Source of the DNA: Chromatiaceae bacterium
GTDB lineage: Bacteria; Pseudomonadota; Gammaproteobacteria; Chromatiales; Chromatiaceae
NCBI GenBank assembly: GCA_024235215.1
Contig: JACKMU010000005.1
Span: forward strand, 310,001-374,000
DNA: 64,000 nucleotides
Direction of reading: 5' to 3'
Program-made: the position numbers and the translations under genes
Part shown: piece by piece, positions 1 through 9,021 of the stretch
How positions within the stretch are numbered: the first letter of the stretch is position 1
How the letters are laid out: every line of letters starts with the position of its first letter
The notes under the pieces: generated by a model
The model's input: the letters and a program-made list of their open reading frames with translations, nothing else
What the model was told of the DNA's origin: nothing
Database searches by the model: none

Positions 1-810
1 GATGACGACAACGACCCGGATACCCTTGCCTATTACACCGCGGCACTCAACGCCTCGGGCGTCACCTATGATGTCTGGGATACTGTGGGAGGTTACAATG
101 AGCCGAACAGCGCTGCTTTGACACACTACCAGACAGTTATCTGGTTCAGTGGACACAACTATGATTCTGCCGGGCCAGGCGCATCTGGAGAATCCGCGTT
201 GGCGAGCTACCTCGAGGCGGGTAGATGTCTGGCCATCAGCTCACAGGACTATCTGTTCAGTCGCTTCGACATCACTCCCTTCATGTCACAGTATCTGGGG
301 CTGGACTCTGTCATCCAGGACGTTCTGCAAACCAATTTGACCGGTAGTGGACCCTTTGTCAGCCTTGGGGTTTTACCAACACTCGACTATCCTTTCCTCA
401 ACTTCAGCGATGCACTGAATCCCGACAACAGCGCCGCTGTCGCTTTCCTGGGTAATGACGGTTACGCAGGAATATATAAGATCGGCAATGGTTACCGTAC
501 CACCTTCTGGGGTTTTCCATTCGAGGCGATTTCCGATCCGGCAGGCCGTGCCGCCGTCATGCAGAGTCTGCTGGCGTTTTGCGGATACATGGACACTGAT
601 GGTGATGGTATTGTCGACAGTATCGATCCTGACGATGACAACGATGGCATTCCGGACCAGCAGGAAATTGGCCTGAAAACCGACCCCAAAAATCCTGACA
701 CCGATGGCGACGGTGTCAGCGATGGTGACGAAGTGGCGCAGAGGCGGAATCCATTGGTCAATGAGGCTGCCGTGCTAGCGGCAGTCATGAGCGCATTGCT
801 CGGGGAATGA
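1..810 (+). CDS. C-terminal part of an exported protein with thrombospondin type 3-like calcium-binding repeats (5' truncated by window edge)
   Basis: The frame is open from base 1, so the start lies upstream; the first codons already read as an acidic D/N-rich stretch (DDDNDPDT). The GTG at 85 is in frame but mid-domain and unlikely to be the start. Residues roughly 30-190 look like a globular beta/alpha domain with no recognised family signature. The last 75 residues hold calcium-binding repeats of the type DTDGDGIVDSIDPDDDNDG and DTDGDGVSDGDE, typical of thrombospondin type 3/OmpA-linker repeats in secreted or surface proteins. The protein is probably extracytoplasmic. No membrane anchor follows the repeats; it ends shortly after in a hydrophobic AAVLAAVMSALLGE tail. 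Function unknown. Confidence 0.75.
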   Translation, partial: DDDNDPDTLAYYTAALNASGVTYDVWDTVGGYNEPNSAALTHYQTVIWFSGHNYDSAGPGASGESALASYLEAGRCLAISSQDYLFSRFDITPFMSQYLGLDSVIQDVLQTNLTGSGPFVSLGVLPTLDYPFLNFSDALNPDNSAAVAFLGNDGYAGIYKIGNGYRTTFWGFPFEAISDPAGRAAVMQSLLAFCGYMDTDGDGIVDSIDPDDDNDGIPDQQEIGLKTDPKNPDTDGDGVSDGDEVAQRRNPLVNEAAVLAAVMSALLGE

Positions 811-970
811 GAATTTCCGCCACTGCAGGGAGAGGTCGTCATGACAGGGTTGCAGTGATCACAGTCAGGAGATCCCCGGGCAGCATCGCACTTTCCGAAC
901 AGCGAATCCGCTGCGAGTGGGACAGAACGCCCAGCCGCACAGCACTCCTTTCTGCAACAACCGGATCCCG

Positions 971-2146
971 CTAGCGCTGCTGCGGGACCATTTCGTAACT
1001 GCGTACCAGGTGCACGAACCGTTGTAACGCCTCGATGCCACTCGCTTCGGCCTGGGCACACCACTGGCGTAATTCACCCAGACGCATCTCATGCGTCAAC
1101 GCCTGTTGCTCCCAGACCGCCTGCAAACGCAGCTTGAACTGATAGACCGTCTGCAAAACCGTATTCTGCTCCAGCACCTGATTCAGCCGCTGTCGATCCG
1201 CTTCGCTCAATAGACCCTGATCGCGCCGCGCCAGACGTTGTACCGCGCGATAGAGACGCTTCTGGCGTTTATCCATCTCCTGACGGAATACCGGGCGCAG
1301 CACCTCTCGTCCATAGTCCGCCAGCAACTGCAGCCGATTGACCGTCAACGCCTTGATCACCTCCAGATCGAGCTGAGCGTGCTCTCCCGCCAATTTTCGC
1401 TTGGGTGCCACCTTTTGCACTTTCGCCAGACGCAGCAACGCAAAGAGGCGCAGATAAAACCAACCGAGATCGAACTCCCAGCGCCGGAAGGAGAGTTTTG
1501 CGGAACTGCTGAACGCATGATGATTGTTGTGCAACTCCTCACCACCGATCAGGATCCCCCAGGGAACGATATTGGTGGCAGCATTGGGGATCTCAAAATT
1601 ACGATAGCCCCAAAAGTGGCCGATGCCATTGATCACACCCGCTGCCCAGAATGGAATCCAGAGCATCTGCACCGCCCACATCGCCAGTCCCGCTGCACCA
1701 AACAGCACCAGCATCAGCGCTGCCAGCAGAGCGACTCCCAAACTGCTGTGTCTCTGATAGAGATGTCGCTCCAGCCAATCGTCCGGCGTGCCACGGCCAT
1801 ACTGTGTCAATGTCTGCTGATTTCGCGCCTCGGCACGGTAGAGTTCGGTGCCACGCCAGAGCACCTCGCTCAACCCCTTCACCTGAGGGCTGTGGGGATC
1901 TTCAGCGGTTTCACATTTGGCATGATGCTTGCGGTGAATCGCGACCCACTCTTTGGTGACAATACCGGTGGTTAGCCATAGCCAGAAACGGAAAAAGTGG
2001 CTCAACAGCGGATGCATGGTGAGCGCCCGATGTGCCTGATAGCGGTGCAGAAAGAGTGTCACCGAAATGATCGTGATATGGGTCAGTACCATTACCAGCA
2101 ACAGATAACCCCACACCGGCATATTGATAAAACCATTGAAAATCAT
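971..2146 (-). CDS. Membrane fatty acid (acyl-CoA type) delta-9 desaturase
   Basis: Di-iron membrane desaturase of 391 residues. The three histidine boxes of the family are intact: HRYQAH at 34-39, HRKHH at 71-75 and HNNHH at 206-210. Hydrophobic spans fall at about 10-30, 50-65, 135-160 and 160-180, matching the family topology. It inserts a cis double bond into saturated acyl chains at the inner membrane using O2 and an electron donor. The C-terminal 120 residues are a long charged, probably helical tail beyond the catalytic core, as in many gammaproteobacterial homologues. It is monocistronic as far as can be seen, and no regulator is adjacent. The exact positional specificity is inferred from family membership only. 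Confidence 0.9.
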   Translation of the reverse strand: MIFNGFINMPVWGYLLLVMVLTHITIISVTLFLHRYQAHRALTMHPLLSHFFRFWLWLTTGIVTKEWVAIHRKHHAKCETAEDPHSPQVKGLSEVLWRGTELYRAEARNQQTLTQYGRGTPDDWLERHLYQRHSSLGVALLAALMLVLFGAAGLAMWAVQMLWIPFWAAGVINGIGHFWGYRNFEIPNAATNIVPWGILIGGEELHNNHHAFSSSAKLSFRRWEFDLGWFYLRLFALLRLAKVQKVAPKRKLAGEHAQLDLEVIKALTVNRLQLLADYGREVLRPVFRQEMDKRQKRLYRAVQRLARRDQGLLSEADRQRLNQVLEQNTVLQTVYQFKLRLQAVWEQQALTHEMRLGELRQWCAQAEASGIEALQRFVHLVRSYEMVPQQR

Positions 2147-2485
2147 AGCGACTCTCCATACGCAAGCCAGTTACCCCAAACACGTCATCCTGGCTAAATA
2201 CCGGAATCCAGTAAAAGCAACACCCTACAGGTTTCCTGTATACGACAAGCCGACGGTGTTTGAATCTCGCTGCACACCCGCAACCTCGGCTGAGTGACTG
2301 AGCTGCAGGAAACGCGCGGGATGCGGCATGCCAAACCCTGTATTTGTTCAGGTTAACGCGCAGATCTTACCAGAACGTTAAGGGAATACTGAAGTGGTCG
2401 GGTCGTAAGTGGCAACGCGAAACGCGCAGTCTTTCTGCTGCGATCGATACCGTTCCAGGCTGGCGTTTGCAGCGCTTCCTCCAGA
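2147..2485. other. Intergenic stretch upstream of the desaturase and downstream of hemN
   Basis: About 340 bases lie between two minus-strand genes. They must contain the desaturase promoter and any hemN terminator. I see no convincing open frame with a ribosome binding site, no tRNA-like fold and no strong inverted repeat beyond a short ACAGGTTTCCTGT palindrome. Confidence 0.4.
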
Positions 2486-3871
2486 TCAAATGACCCGGGA
2501 GAAGCCTCTCTGCTGTTCCAGCGGGGGCAGGTAGTTATCGAATGCCATACAGATGTTACGGATCAGCAGCCGACCTCTCGGCAGTACCCGCACCTCTTGT
2601 TCGTCACGCGTCAACAGTCCATCTGCCTCCATCTCGTCGAGCAGTGCCAGATCTGTGGAGAAATAAGCGGCGAAATCTATACCCCAGGTCCGTTCGACCT
2701 CAGCAAAATTCAGGGTGAAATTACAGATGAGACGGGTAATCACGTCACGTCGAATCAGGTCATCCCGGTTCAGTGTGATGCCGCGAAGCACCGGGAAGTG
2801 ATGCTGGTCGAGCGCCTGATAGTACTCTTCCAGGCCGCGCATGTTCTGACTGTAAGTATTAGCAACCATACTGATGGAAGTGACTCCCATGGCTACCAGG
2901 TCACAATCTGCATGGGTGGAGTAGCCCTGAAAATTACGATACAGGGTGCCCTCCCGCTGGGCTACCGCCAACTCGTCATCCGGCCGGGCAAAATGGTCCA
3001 TGCCGATATAGACATATCCGGCTTGTTCGAGATGATCGATGGTCGACTGCAGAATCTCCAGTTTTTCCTGAGGGGGCGGCAGCTCTTCCGCATTGATGCG
3101 CCGCTGTGGTTTGAACACGTGGGGTAGATGCGCGTAGTTGAAGACCGAGAGGCGATCCGGTCCGACTTCTATCACCCGGTCAAGGGTGCGCAGGAAACTC
3201 TCCCGGGTCTGCAGCGGAAGCCCATAAATGAGGTCGATACTGACGGAACGAAAACCGTGTTCGCGTGCTGCATCCAACACTGCCATGGTCTCTTCTTCCG
3301 TTTGGATGCGATTTACCGCCCGCTGCACCCTGGGATCCAGGTCCTGCACGCCCAGGCTGAGCCTGTTGAATCCCACACGCCGCAGCAGTGCGATGGTCTC
3401 GGCAGTCGCCTCGCGTGGATCGATCTCAATGGAAAACTCACCGGTTGTGTCGTCCACCAGGTTGAAATGGTGACGCGTGACATCCATCAACTCCTGCATC
3501 TGACCGTGGCTGATGAATGTGGGTGTACCACCGCCCCAGTGCAGCTGCTCCACCTTTCTGTTCGGGTCAAAAAGCTCGCTCTGCATGGCAATCTCGCGGT
3601 GTACCCGCTGCAGATAACCAACCGCCATCTGACGCTCCTTGGTGGCGATCTTGTTGCATGCGCAGTAGAAGCAGATGGTGTCACAGAACGGAATATGGAA
3701 ATAGAGCGAGAGGGGACGGCCGCTCTGATTGCTGGTGGCAGCAGCGGCACGGTACTCGGTCTCACCAAATCCGTCGTGAAATTGCGGTGCTGTCGGATAG
3801 GAGGTATACCTTGGGCCGGCGTGATCGTATTTACGAATCAGATCGAGATCGAATACCAGTGATTGGTCCAT
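2486..3871 (-). CDS. hemN: Oxygen-independent coproporphyrinogen III oxidase (radical SAM)
   Basis: 461-residue radical SAM enzyme that decarboxylates coproporphyrinogen III to protoporphyrinogen IX in anaerobic haem synthesis. The N-terminus RKYDHAGPRYTSYPTAP is characteristic of true HemN rather than HemW. The iron-sulfur ligating motif CDTICFYCAC at residues 63-72 has the CxxxCxxC spacing plus the HemN-specific fourth cysteine, and the GGGTP SAM-binding motif follows. Length matches E. coli HemN (457). The start codon abuts the stop of the small upstream gene at 3872, so the two are very likely co-transcribed and translationally coupled. Confidence 0.95.
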   Translation of the reverse strand: MDQSLVFDLDLIRKYDHAGPRYTSYPTAPQFHDGFGETEYRAAAATSNQSGRPLSLYFHIPFCDTICFYCACNKIATKERQMAVGYLQRVHREIAMQSELFDPNRKVEQLHWGGGTPTFISHGQMQELMDVTRHHFNLVDDTTGEFSIEIDPREATAETIALLRRVGFNRLSLGVQDLDPRVQRAVNRIQTEEETMAVLDAAREHGFRSVSIDLIYGLPLQTRESFLRTLDRVIEVGPDRLSVFNYAHLPHVFKPQRRINAEELPPPQEKLEILQSTIDHLEQAGYVYIGMDHFARPDDELAVAQREGTLYRNFQGYSTHADCDLVAMGVTSISMVANTYSQNMRGLEEYYQALDQHHFPVLRGITLNRDDLIRRDVITRLICNFTLNFAEVERTWGIDFAAYFSTDLALLDEMEADGLLTRDEQEVRVLPRGRLLIRNICMAFDNYLPPLEQQRGFSRVI

Positions 3872-4213
3872 TCAATTCTCCTCCTCTACATCCACTACAT
3901 CCAGCCCCTTGCGGTGAGTCTCGTTGATCTGGCGCAGCAGCAGCATAAAAGGGATCTGATCGGCGTGGCTCTCGGCAATCTCAAGAAATGGGAGATCCTC
4001 TCTACCAAATGAGTATTCACCATTGCACATAGCTTCATACACCTGGTTGACGCCCTGTTCCAGCGGGTCGATAAATGCAGGGAACATCCCTCGCTCATCG
4101 ATATCCTCCATATCGTATAGCAGGCAGTTGCGCAGATCCTGCACCTCAAACCGCGCCTGTTTCACCCAATCCACATATTCGTCCGCGGATCTCGCACGCT
4201 GCAGTGCAATCAT
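3872..4213 (-). CDS. Conserved hypothetical protein co-transcribed with hemN
   Basis: Small acidic protein of 113 residues with no signal peptide, membrane segment or cysteine cluster. It is rich in Glu/Asp and predicted mostly helical (for example DYVDWVKQARFEVQDLRNCL). It ends directly at the hemN start codon, so the pair form one transcription unit and presumably act in the same conditions. I do not recognise a named family. The acidic, all-helical character would suit a small regulatory or chaperone partner, but that is only inference. Confidence 0.75.
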   Translation of the reverse strand: MIALQRARSADEYVDWVKQARFEVQDLRNCLLYDMEDIDERGMFPAFIDPLEQGVNQVYEAMCNGEYSFGREDLPFLEIAESHADQIPFMLLLRQINETHRKGLDVVDVEEEN

Positions 4214-4320
4214 TCCACATTCCTCAAAGTGTTGTTGCCCGTATTAGACGTGACGCTCGGGAGATTCGGTCAATCAGACCGTCGTCTCCGATAATCGAAA
4301 CCGGATGCACAGAACCAACA

Positions 4321-5226
4321 TCAAAACCAGGAGCGATGCTCTTGTAACTCCTCGGCAGTCAACAGAAACACGCCATCCCCACCGCGTTCAAAATCGAACC
4401 ACATGAACGGTACTTCGGGATAACGCTCGATCAGCGCTGCGGCACTGCTCCCAACCTCCATGACCAGGACGCCACCCGGCTCCAGATAATCGACCGCCTG
4501 CTCGAGGATGCGCGACACCACATCCAGACCGTCATGACCCGCTTCCAATCCGACAATCGGTTCCCGATGATACTCGACTGGCAGATTCGAGTATTCATCC
4601 AGACTGACATAGGGAGGATTACTGACGATCAGGTCGTAACGTCGCCCCTTCAATCCGTCAAACAGATCCGAGAGAATCGGCTCGACCCGATCCGACAACC
4701 GGTGCCGCTCGATATTGATCCGCGCCACCTCCAGCGCCTTGGTGGAGATATCCACCGCGTCCACGCTGGCATCGGGAAAGCAGTAGGCACAACCAATGGC
4801 AATACAGCCGCTGCCGGTACAGAGGTCCAGCACCCTGCCGACGGATGCATCTGACACCCAGGGAGCGAAACCGTTCTCTATCAACTCGGCGATGGGTGAT
4901 CTGGGTACCAGCACACGCTCATCGACATAAAACCTGAGTCCGGCGAACATCACCTCCCGGGTCAGATAAGCGGCCGGCACCCTTTCGTCGATTCTTTGAT
5001 GCAATATCGCGAGAATCCTTTCCCTTTCCGCTGGCGTCACTCGGCAGTCCAGGTAGGCGCTGGGGAGGTCGGCAGGCAGCGAGAGCGCGCTCAGCACCAG
5101 AACGGCTGCCTCATCTAGCGCATTATCAGTCCCGTGACCATAAAACAGCCCTTTTTCGTTGAAACGGCTGGCACCCCAGCGCACAAAGTCGCGGATTGTC
5201 AGCAAAGATTCGGTATCCTGTTGCAT
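4321..5226 (-). CDS. prmB: 50S ribosomal protein L3 N5-glutamine methyltransferase
   Basis: SAM-dependent methyltransferase of the HemK/PrmB family, 301 residues from the ATG at 5226. The frame is open 24 codons further upstream, but the MQQDTESLLTIRDFVRWG beginning matches the family N-terminus. The class I methyltransferase glycine loop DLCTGSGCIAIG and the substrate-glutamine motif NPPYV are intact. The N-terminal region with FYGHGTDNALDEA (the family FGHG motif) distinguishes PrmB from PrmC. It methylates a conserved glutamine of ribosomal protein L3. It is transcribed separately from hemN, about 110 bases from the small hypothetical gene. Confidence 0.92.
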   Translation of the reverse strand: MQQDTESLLTIRDFVRWGASRFNEKGLFYGHGTDNALDEAAVLVLSALSLPADLPSAYLDCRVTPAERERILAILHQRIDERVPAAYLTREVMFAGLRFYVDERVLVPRSPIAELIENGFAPWVSDASVGRVLDLCTGSGCIAIGCAYCFPDASVDAVDISTKALEVARINIERHRLSDRVEPILSDLFDGLKGRRYDLIVSNPPYVSLDEYSNLPVEYHREPIVGLEAGHDGLDVVSRILEQAVDYLEPGGVLVMEVGSSAAALIERYPEVPFMWFDFERGGDGVFLLTAEELQEHRSWF

Positions 5227-5393
5227 TTCAAAGCGCCCAAAAGGTAGATAATACCGGAATTGATTGAACAGGGCGAAAGCTTGGCACAGCAGAACCACTG
5301 GAGAGCGAATTCAGCCCATGCCCATTCTCCGGTAACCACAGGATGTCGCTCGACCGAGACGCTGTGCCAACGGGATGCGAGCATAAACAGGAC

Positions 5394-7331
5394 ATGAATC
5401 CACTCAGAAGCCTCAAAATCCAGATTGCCATCGCGCTGCTGATGATTGTCGCGCTTTTTGCCGGTGTGCTTGCCATCACCATGCCCGCCCTGGAGGAGCA
5501 ACGCAGTTTCAATACACTGCAGAATATTACCGCGCGACTCCAGCATACCGTCAAAGGTCTGGTGGAACTGGCAATGAACTACACACAAAACACTCCCACG
5601 GATGAAGCCAGCTATCAGCGCGACGTCAAGCTCTACTACACAGAGATCCGCAGGCAGATCAATCTGTTCGACTTGATAACCAATGCCTTCATGTCGGGTG
5701 TTTTCAGTCCCGCATTGACCAATCGGGAACACGAGTTTGCGCCGCAACTCGACCCGGCGGTACGCACCGCGGTGAGTGCAGTGGAAGCTGCCTGGATCGA
5801 CTTCCGCGCCGGTCTCGACCGCGCCCTGGGGATGGAATCCAAAGGTCCAAGACTGCAACAGGCAGCCCATTACATTACCAGAAAGCAGATGCCGCTGGTT
5901 GAATCGATCGACGTCTTGCGAGCACAGATCCAACGCCTCGCCTCCAGTCGTCTCGACCGGGTAAACCAGATCCACTGGATTTCCATGCTCACCGTGGTAG
6001 TGGTTACGCTCGGTATACTGGCATGGTTTGTACAGACCATCCTGCATCCGCTGAGTCGTGCAGTGGGCGGATTCCGATCCGTTGCCCAAGGGGACTTCGG
6101 ATATCAGGTTCCGCTGGCAACAACCAACGAACTCTCCTCGCTGACCATCTCTTTCAACCAGCTGTCGAGTCGCCTGCACGCGATCTTCCGGTTGATAGAC
6201 CGGATCCAACAAGGCTCAGACCTGGACGATACGCTCCGTTTCGTGGCCGAGCAGCTGCCTTCACTGTTGCCACTTGACTGGGTTGGCGCGCTCTTCGTCG
6301 CTGGGGATAACACCACCGTCACACTGGAGAAGAGCTATCGCGACGGTCAGCCCGAGGTCGCTCCACGCCGCCATTTCAAGTTGCAGAAAACGCTACTGCT
6401 GAAGACGCTGGAAAACGACGAACCGCTGCACATTCCCGATATGAAAAGTACCGCTGAAAGCAATCCGAACTACCAGTTCCTCAACTACCTGGTGCATACC
6501 GGTCTGCGCGATGCGATATTTCTGCCCGTCAGTGAGCAGAGCCCGATTCCCGGCATACTGGCGTTTGCTACACGTAAAGCGGACTCGTATACACCTGAAC
6601 ACCTCGAACTATTGACCAATATTGCGAAACTCGTCACGCACAGTTTCGGCCGCACGGTGAAACTCGCGGAACACGCCCGACTGGCGGCGATTGGCAGTTT
6701 TGCTTCGGGCATTGCGCATGAGATGCGCAGTCCGCTATCGACAATCGGTTTGGCGCTGGAGTACCTGCGCAACTCCCAACTGCCTCCTCCAGCGGAGAAG
6801 CGCGCGTTGCTGGCACAGCAGGAGAGCGAGCGGCTGACCCGGCTGAGCGAGGAGATTCTGCTCTACGCCAAGCCCTTGCAACTTAACTTGGCGACGCTGG
6901 AGATCGACCAGTTCCTGAGGCAGTTTCTGCGCCAGCAGAACTCTCTGCTGGCGCAGCGCAACCAGCACCATCAGCTCACTATTGATATAGACACTGGAAC
7001 CATCATAGGTGACAAAGACCGATTGAAACAGGTATTTCTCAATCTGGCGAGCAACGCCTGCGAAGCCTCACCTGAGGGGAGCAGAATAGACTGGAGGTTG
7101 AGTCGCGACCCGCGAGACCAGGTTCTGACCCTTACCATCAGCAATCCGGGTGTGCCGATTTCCCTCGCGACGATGGAACGTCTGTTTGACCCCTTTTTCA
7201 CCACCAAGCCGAGCGGCACCGGTTTGGGATTGGGCATTACCAGGCGCATCGTCCATGCCCATGGTGGCGAGATGCTAATCAGACCGATCGAAACCGGGAC
7301 CGAAGTTCGGTTATTGATTCCACTGGCCTAA
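5394..7331 (+). CDS. Membrane sensor histidine kinase (HAMP-GAF-HisKA-HATPase), orphan
   Basis: 645 residues from the ATG at 5394, which has GGAC just upstream and places the basic N-terminus directly before the first membrane span; an in-frame ATG at 5343 is less likely. Domains in order: transmembrane helix about 10-30, periplasmic helical sensor about 31-194, second transmembrane helix about 195-215, HAMP about 218-270, GAF about 285-420, then dimerisation/phosphoacceptor box with GIAHEMRSP (His at about 442), N box NLASNACEA, and G boxes with GTGLGLGI. All catalytic elements look intact. No response regulator gene is adjacent, so the partner is encoded elsewhere. The signal is unknown. 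Confidence 0.88.
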   Translation: MNPLRSLKIQIAIALLMIVALFAGVLAITMPALEEQRSFNTLQNITARLQHTVKGLVELAMNYTQNTPTDEASYQRDVKLYYTEIRRQINLFDLITNAFMSGVFSPALTNREHEFAPQLDPAVRTAVSAVEAAWIDFRAGLDRALGMESKGPRLQQAAHYITRKQMPLVESIDVLRAQIQRLASSRLDRVNQIHWISMLTVVVVTLGILAWFVQTILHPLSRAVGGFRSVAQGDFGYQVPLATTNELSSLTISFNQLSSRLHAIFRLIDRIQQGSDLDDTLRFVAEQLPSLLPLDWVGALFVAGDNTTVTLEKSYRDGQPEVAPRRHFKLQKTLLLKTLENDEPLHIPDMKSTAESNPNYQFLNYLVHTGLRDAIFLPVSEQSPIPGILAFATRKADSYTPEHLELLTNIAKLVTHSFGRTVKLAEHARLAAIGSFASGIAHEMRSPLSTIGLALEYLRNSQLPPPAEKRALLAQQESERLTRLSEEILLYAKPLQLNLATLEIDQFLRQFLRQQNSLLAQRNQHHQLTIDIDTGTIIGDKDRLKQVFLNLASNACEASPEGSRIDWRLSRDPRDQVLTLTISNPGVPISLATMERLFDPFFTTKPSGTGLGLGITRRIVHAHGGEMLIRPIETGTEVRLLIPLA

Positions 7332-7373
7332 AAAAATGCCGGATCGAATGGGCCAACTGAGCACCTGAAAGCA

Positions 7374-7399
7374 GAGAAGCCACCCAACGGTGGCTTCTC
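7374..7399. terminator. Perfect 11-bp stem hairpin between convergent genes
   Basis: GAGAAGCCACC (7374-7384), a CAAC loop and GGTGGCTTCTC (7389-7399) form a perfect stem between the convergent kinase gene and iscR. The downstream plus-strand sequence is only moderately T-rich (GTGTTAAATTGATGTTTT). It may act as a bidirectional terminator, which fits its position. Termination activity is inferred. Confidence 0.6.
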
Positions 7400-7429
7400 G
7401 TGTTAAATTGATGTTTTACAGAGATTGTA

Positions 7430-7909
7430 TCAGGCGGCTCTGGTACTGCCTTGTTCGGTAGTGAGAGCGCCATTTTCCTTCTCCTTGATGCACCCCTCCT
7501 CCTTCAGCCCACCGCGCTCGACCAGTTCCGCCAGATTGATACTACTGAGGAAGTTGAATATTTCGCTGCTCAATTCATCCCACAGGTTATGGGTCAGGCA
7601 ACGTTTGCCGTCCTTACAGTCCCGCTTACCGCCGCAGCGGGTGAATTCCACCCACTCGTCAACCGCACAAATGATATCGGCAATCGAGATCTCATCGGCC
7701 GGACGACCCAGATAATAACCACCTCCAGGACCACGCACCCCACGCACCAGATTCTTACTGCGCAGACAGGCGAACAGCTGTTCCAGGTAGGAGAGCGAAA
7801 TGCCCTGTGTCTCGGATATCTCCGCCAGGGTGACCGGTCCCTCGCCACCCTGCAGGGTCAGGTCGAGCATTGCGGTTACTGCGTATCTGCCTTTGGTCGA
7901 AAGTCTCAT
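7430..7909 (-). CDS. iscR: Rrf2-family iron-sulfur transcription regulator IscR
   Basis: 159 residues: an N-terminal winged helix-turn-helix beginning MRLSTKGRYAVTAMLDL, the family hallmark, then the cluster-binding loop with Cys92, Cys98, Cys104 and His107, exactly the [2Fe-2S] ligand set of E. coli IscR. It senses Fe-S cluster status and represses or activates Fe-S assembly and related genes. Unusually, no iscS/iscU or suf genes accompany it here. It sits between a sensor kinase and a DUF1249 gene with its own promoter. A lone iscR-like gene could also be an Rrf2 paralogue with other targets, but the full ligand set argues for IscR-type chemistry. Confidence 0.88.
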   Translation of the reverse strand: MRLSTKGRYAVTAMLDLTLQGGEGPVTLAEISETQGISLSYLEQLFACLRSKNLVRGVRGPGGGYYLGRPADEISIADIICAVDEWVEFTRCGGKRDCKDGKRCLTHNLWDELSSEIFNFLSSINLAELVERGGLKEEGCIKEKENGALTTEQGSTRAA

Positions 7910-7950
7910 GTTATTGGATCCCAGTATTTACTCGCTGCAAGCAGGCCAGA

Positions 7951-7974
7951 ATACCCACTTATTTACTTGGTAAT
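7951..7974 (-). promoter_or_regulatory. Candidate IscR/Rrf2 operator upstream of iscR
   Basis: An imperfect palindrome running from ATACCCACT to ACTTGGTAAT resembles the IscR type 1 site (ATA, then a near-palindromic ACT/AGT core, then TAT). It lies just downstream of the iscR -10 element, where bound IscR would block its own transcription, as known in E. coli. The match is partial. Confidence 0.35.
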
Positions 7975-7976
7975 AA

Positions 7977-8006
7977 AAACTAGCATTAACCCTATAATTT
8001 TGTCAA
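7977..8006 (-). promoter_or_regulatory. Candidate sigma70 promoter of iscR
   Basis: On the minus strand a perfect TTGACA (8001-8006) is followed after 18 bases by TAGTTT (7977-7982). The region between iscR and the DUF1249 gene is AT-rich, as expected for a promoter. The initiation point would fall near the candidate IscR operator. Confidence 0.5.
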
Positions 8007-8047
8007 ATATCTTTTATGTGGATTTTCGCCCCGGAACCCCACCTTCA

Positions 8048-8548
8048 CTACCAGGAGCCAGCCAGATTGAGTCTCTCCGGTCGTTCTGGATCCTGCATCG
8101 AACCGGTGTTGAATCTGTGTCCCTGTTCATTACAGTAGCTGAGCCATTTGGAGAGAAACAGGTTTATCCGCCATTTCTGCACCAGCGTTGGAAGACGCCT
8201 ACTTCCGTTCAGTGGCAATATATGCTGCCGCAGATCGATCACTTCCACCTGGCGCGAATCATGATAGACCCGCAGCAGTGCATCCGGATCCCGCTGACGT
8301 TGCTCCGTGCCAGTGAAAAAGTAGGTGATATGCACCAGAGTCGTATAGGGGGTCTGTTCGCGAATCTCGAGATGTAGGTCCATGCACCCCTCTCGACGGG
8401 AGATGTGGTGCCCGGTCAGTCTCCTCAGTCCAGGTGCGAGATTAATCAGCTGGCGGTAGTTTTCATCGCAAAGATCCATCAACCAGCCGACGGTCGGCTC
8501 CTCATGCAGTGCTGCGCATAGACTACGGTGATAACAGGGGAACCTCAT
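8048..8548 (-). CDS. DUF1249 family protein (YqiB-like)
   Basis: 166-residue soluble protein resembling E. coli YqiB. LMDLCDENYRQLINLAPGL near the N-terminus and the LHLEIREQTPYTTLVHITYFF and VYHDSRQVEVIDL segments are typical of DUF1249. No catalytic motif, signal peptide or membrane segment is seen. Its biochemical role is unknown. It is oriented with iscR but separated by the iscR promoter. Confidence 0.8.
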   Translation of the reverse strand: MRFPCYHRSLCAALHEEPTVGWLMDLCDENYRQLINLAPGLRRLTGHHISRREGCMDLHLEIREQTPYTTLVHITYFFTGTEQRQRDPDALLRVYHDSRQVEVIDLRQHILPLNGSRRLPTLVQKWRINLFLSKWLSYCNEQGHRFNTGSMQDPERPERLNLAGSW

Positions 8549-9021
8549 GACTGACCGTGTATTATGTCAGCATACTGTGGTCCCGCCAGCAGCACCCAGC
8601 GCAAGCCACCGGCGGCAGTTCCGACCACGCTTGTGGTCCGCTTAACCCCAGGTTGAAAGGCTGAATAATATATTCCCGGTATCACGAATAGTTTCTCGAT
8701 CCGATTGACCCTTGCATGTCCGCGGCGTGTTGAAATCAAATGACTCAGCCGGTTCGACGATATGCTGGCCCTCGCCACGGCGAGCCATGCTCGACAGTGC
8801 TCAGGAGGCTCTCCTGACGCCGATTATAGCCGACTGGTTGTATTGGTCCCGCTACAGCTCGTTTGCGTGGAAACTGGGCGTGTCCCACTCAGTTCGTCAG
8901 GTTGCGGGGAAAGTTTAGCCCGAGTACCTCCTCTGTTCGAGGCCTATAGCGCTGAAACTCTCGCAAACCGTGGGAGCAACGTCCATCGAACCAGGCCATC
9001 ATCCGATGCACTACGCCGCCG
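8549..9021. other. Gene-free stretch
   Basis: About 470 bases between the DUF1249 and thioredoxin genes. Short frames exist on both strands, but none has a ribosome binding site together with a recognisable protein. No tRNA-like or strong hairpin structure was noticed. Confidence 0.4.

Noticed and set aside
5199..6212. Minus-strand frame of 337 codons opposite the sensor kinase
   Set aside because: Antisense to an unambiguous histidine kinase gene and overlapping prmB.
8549..9021. Short frames (68-87 codons) as small genes
   Set aside because: No ribosome site and no sequence resembling known proteins; overlapping in several phases.
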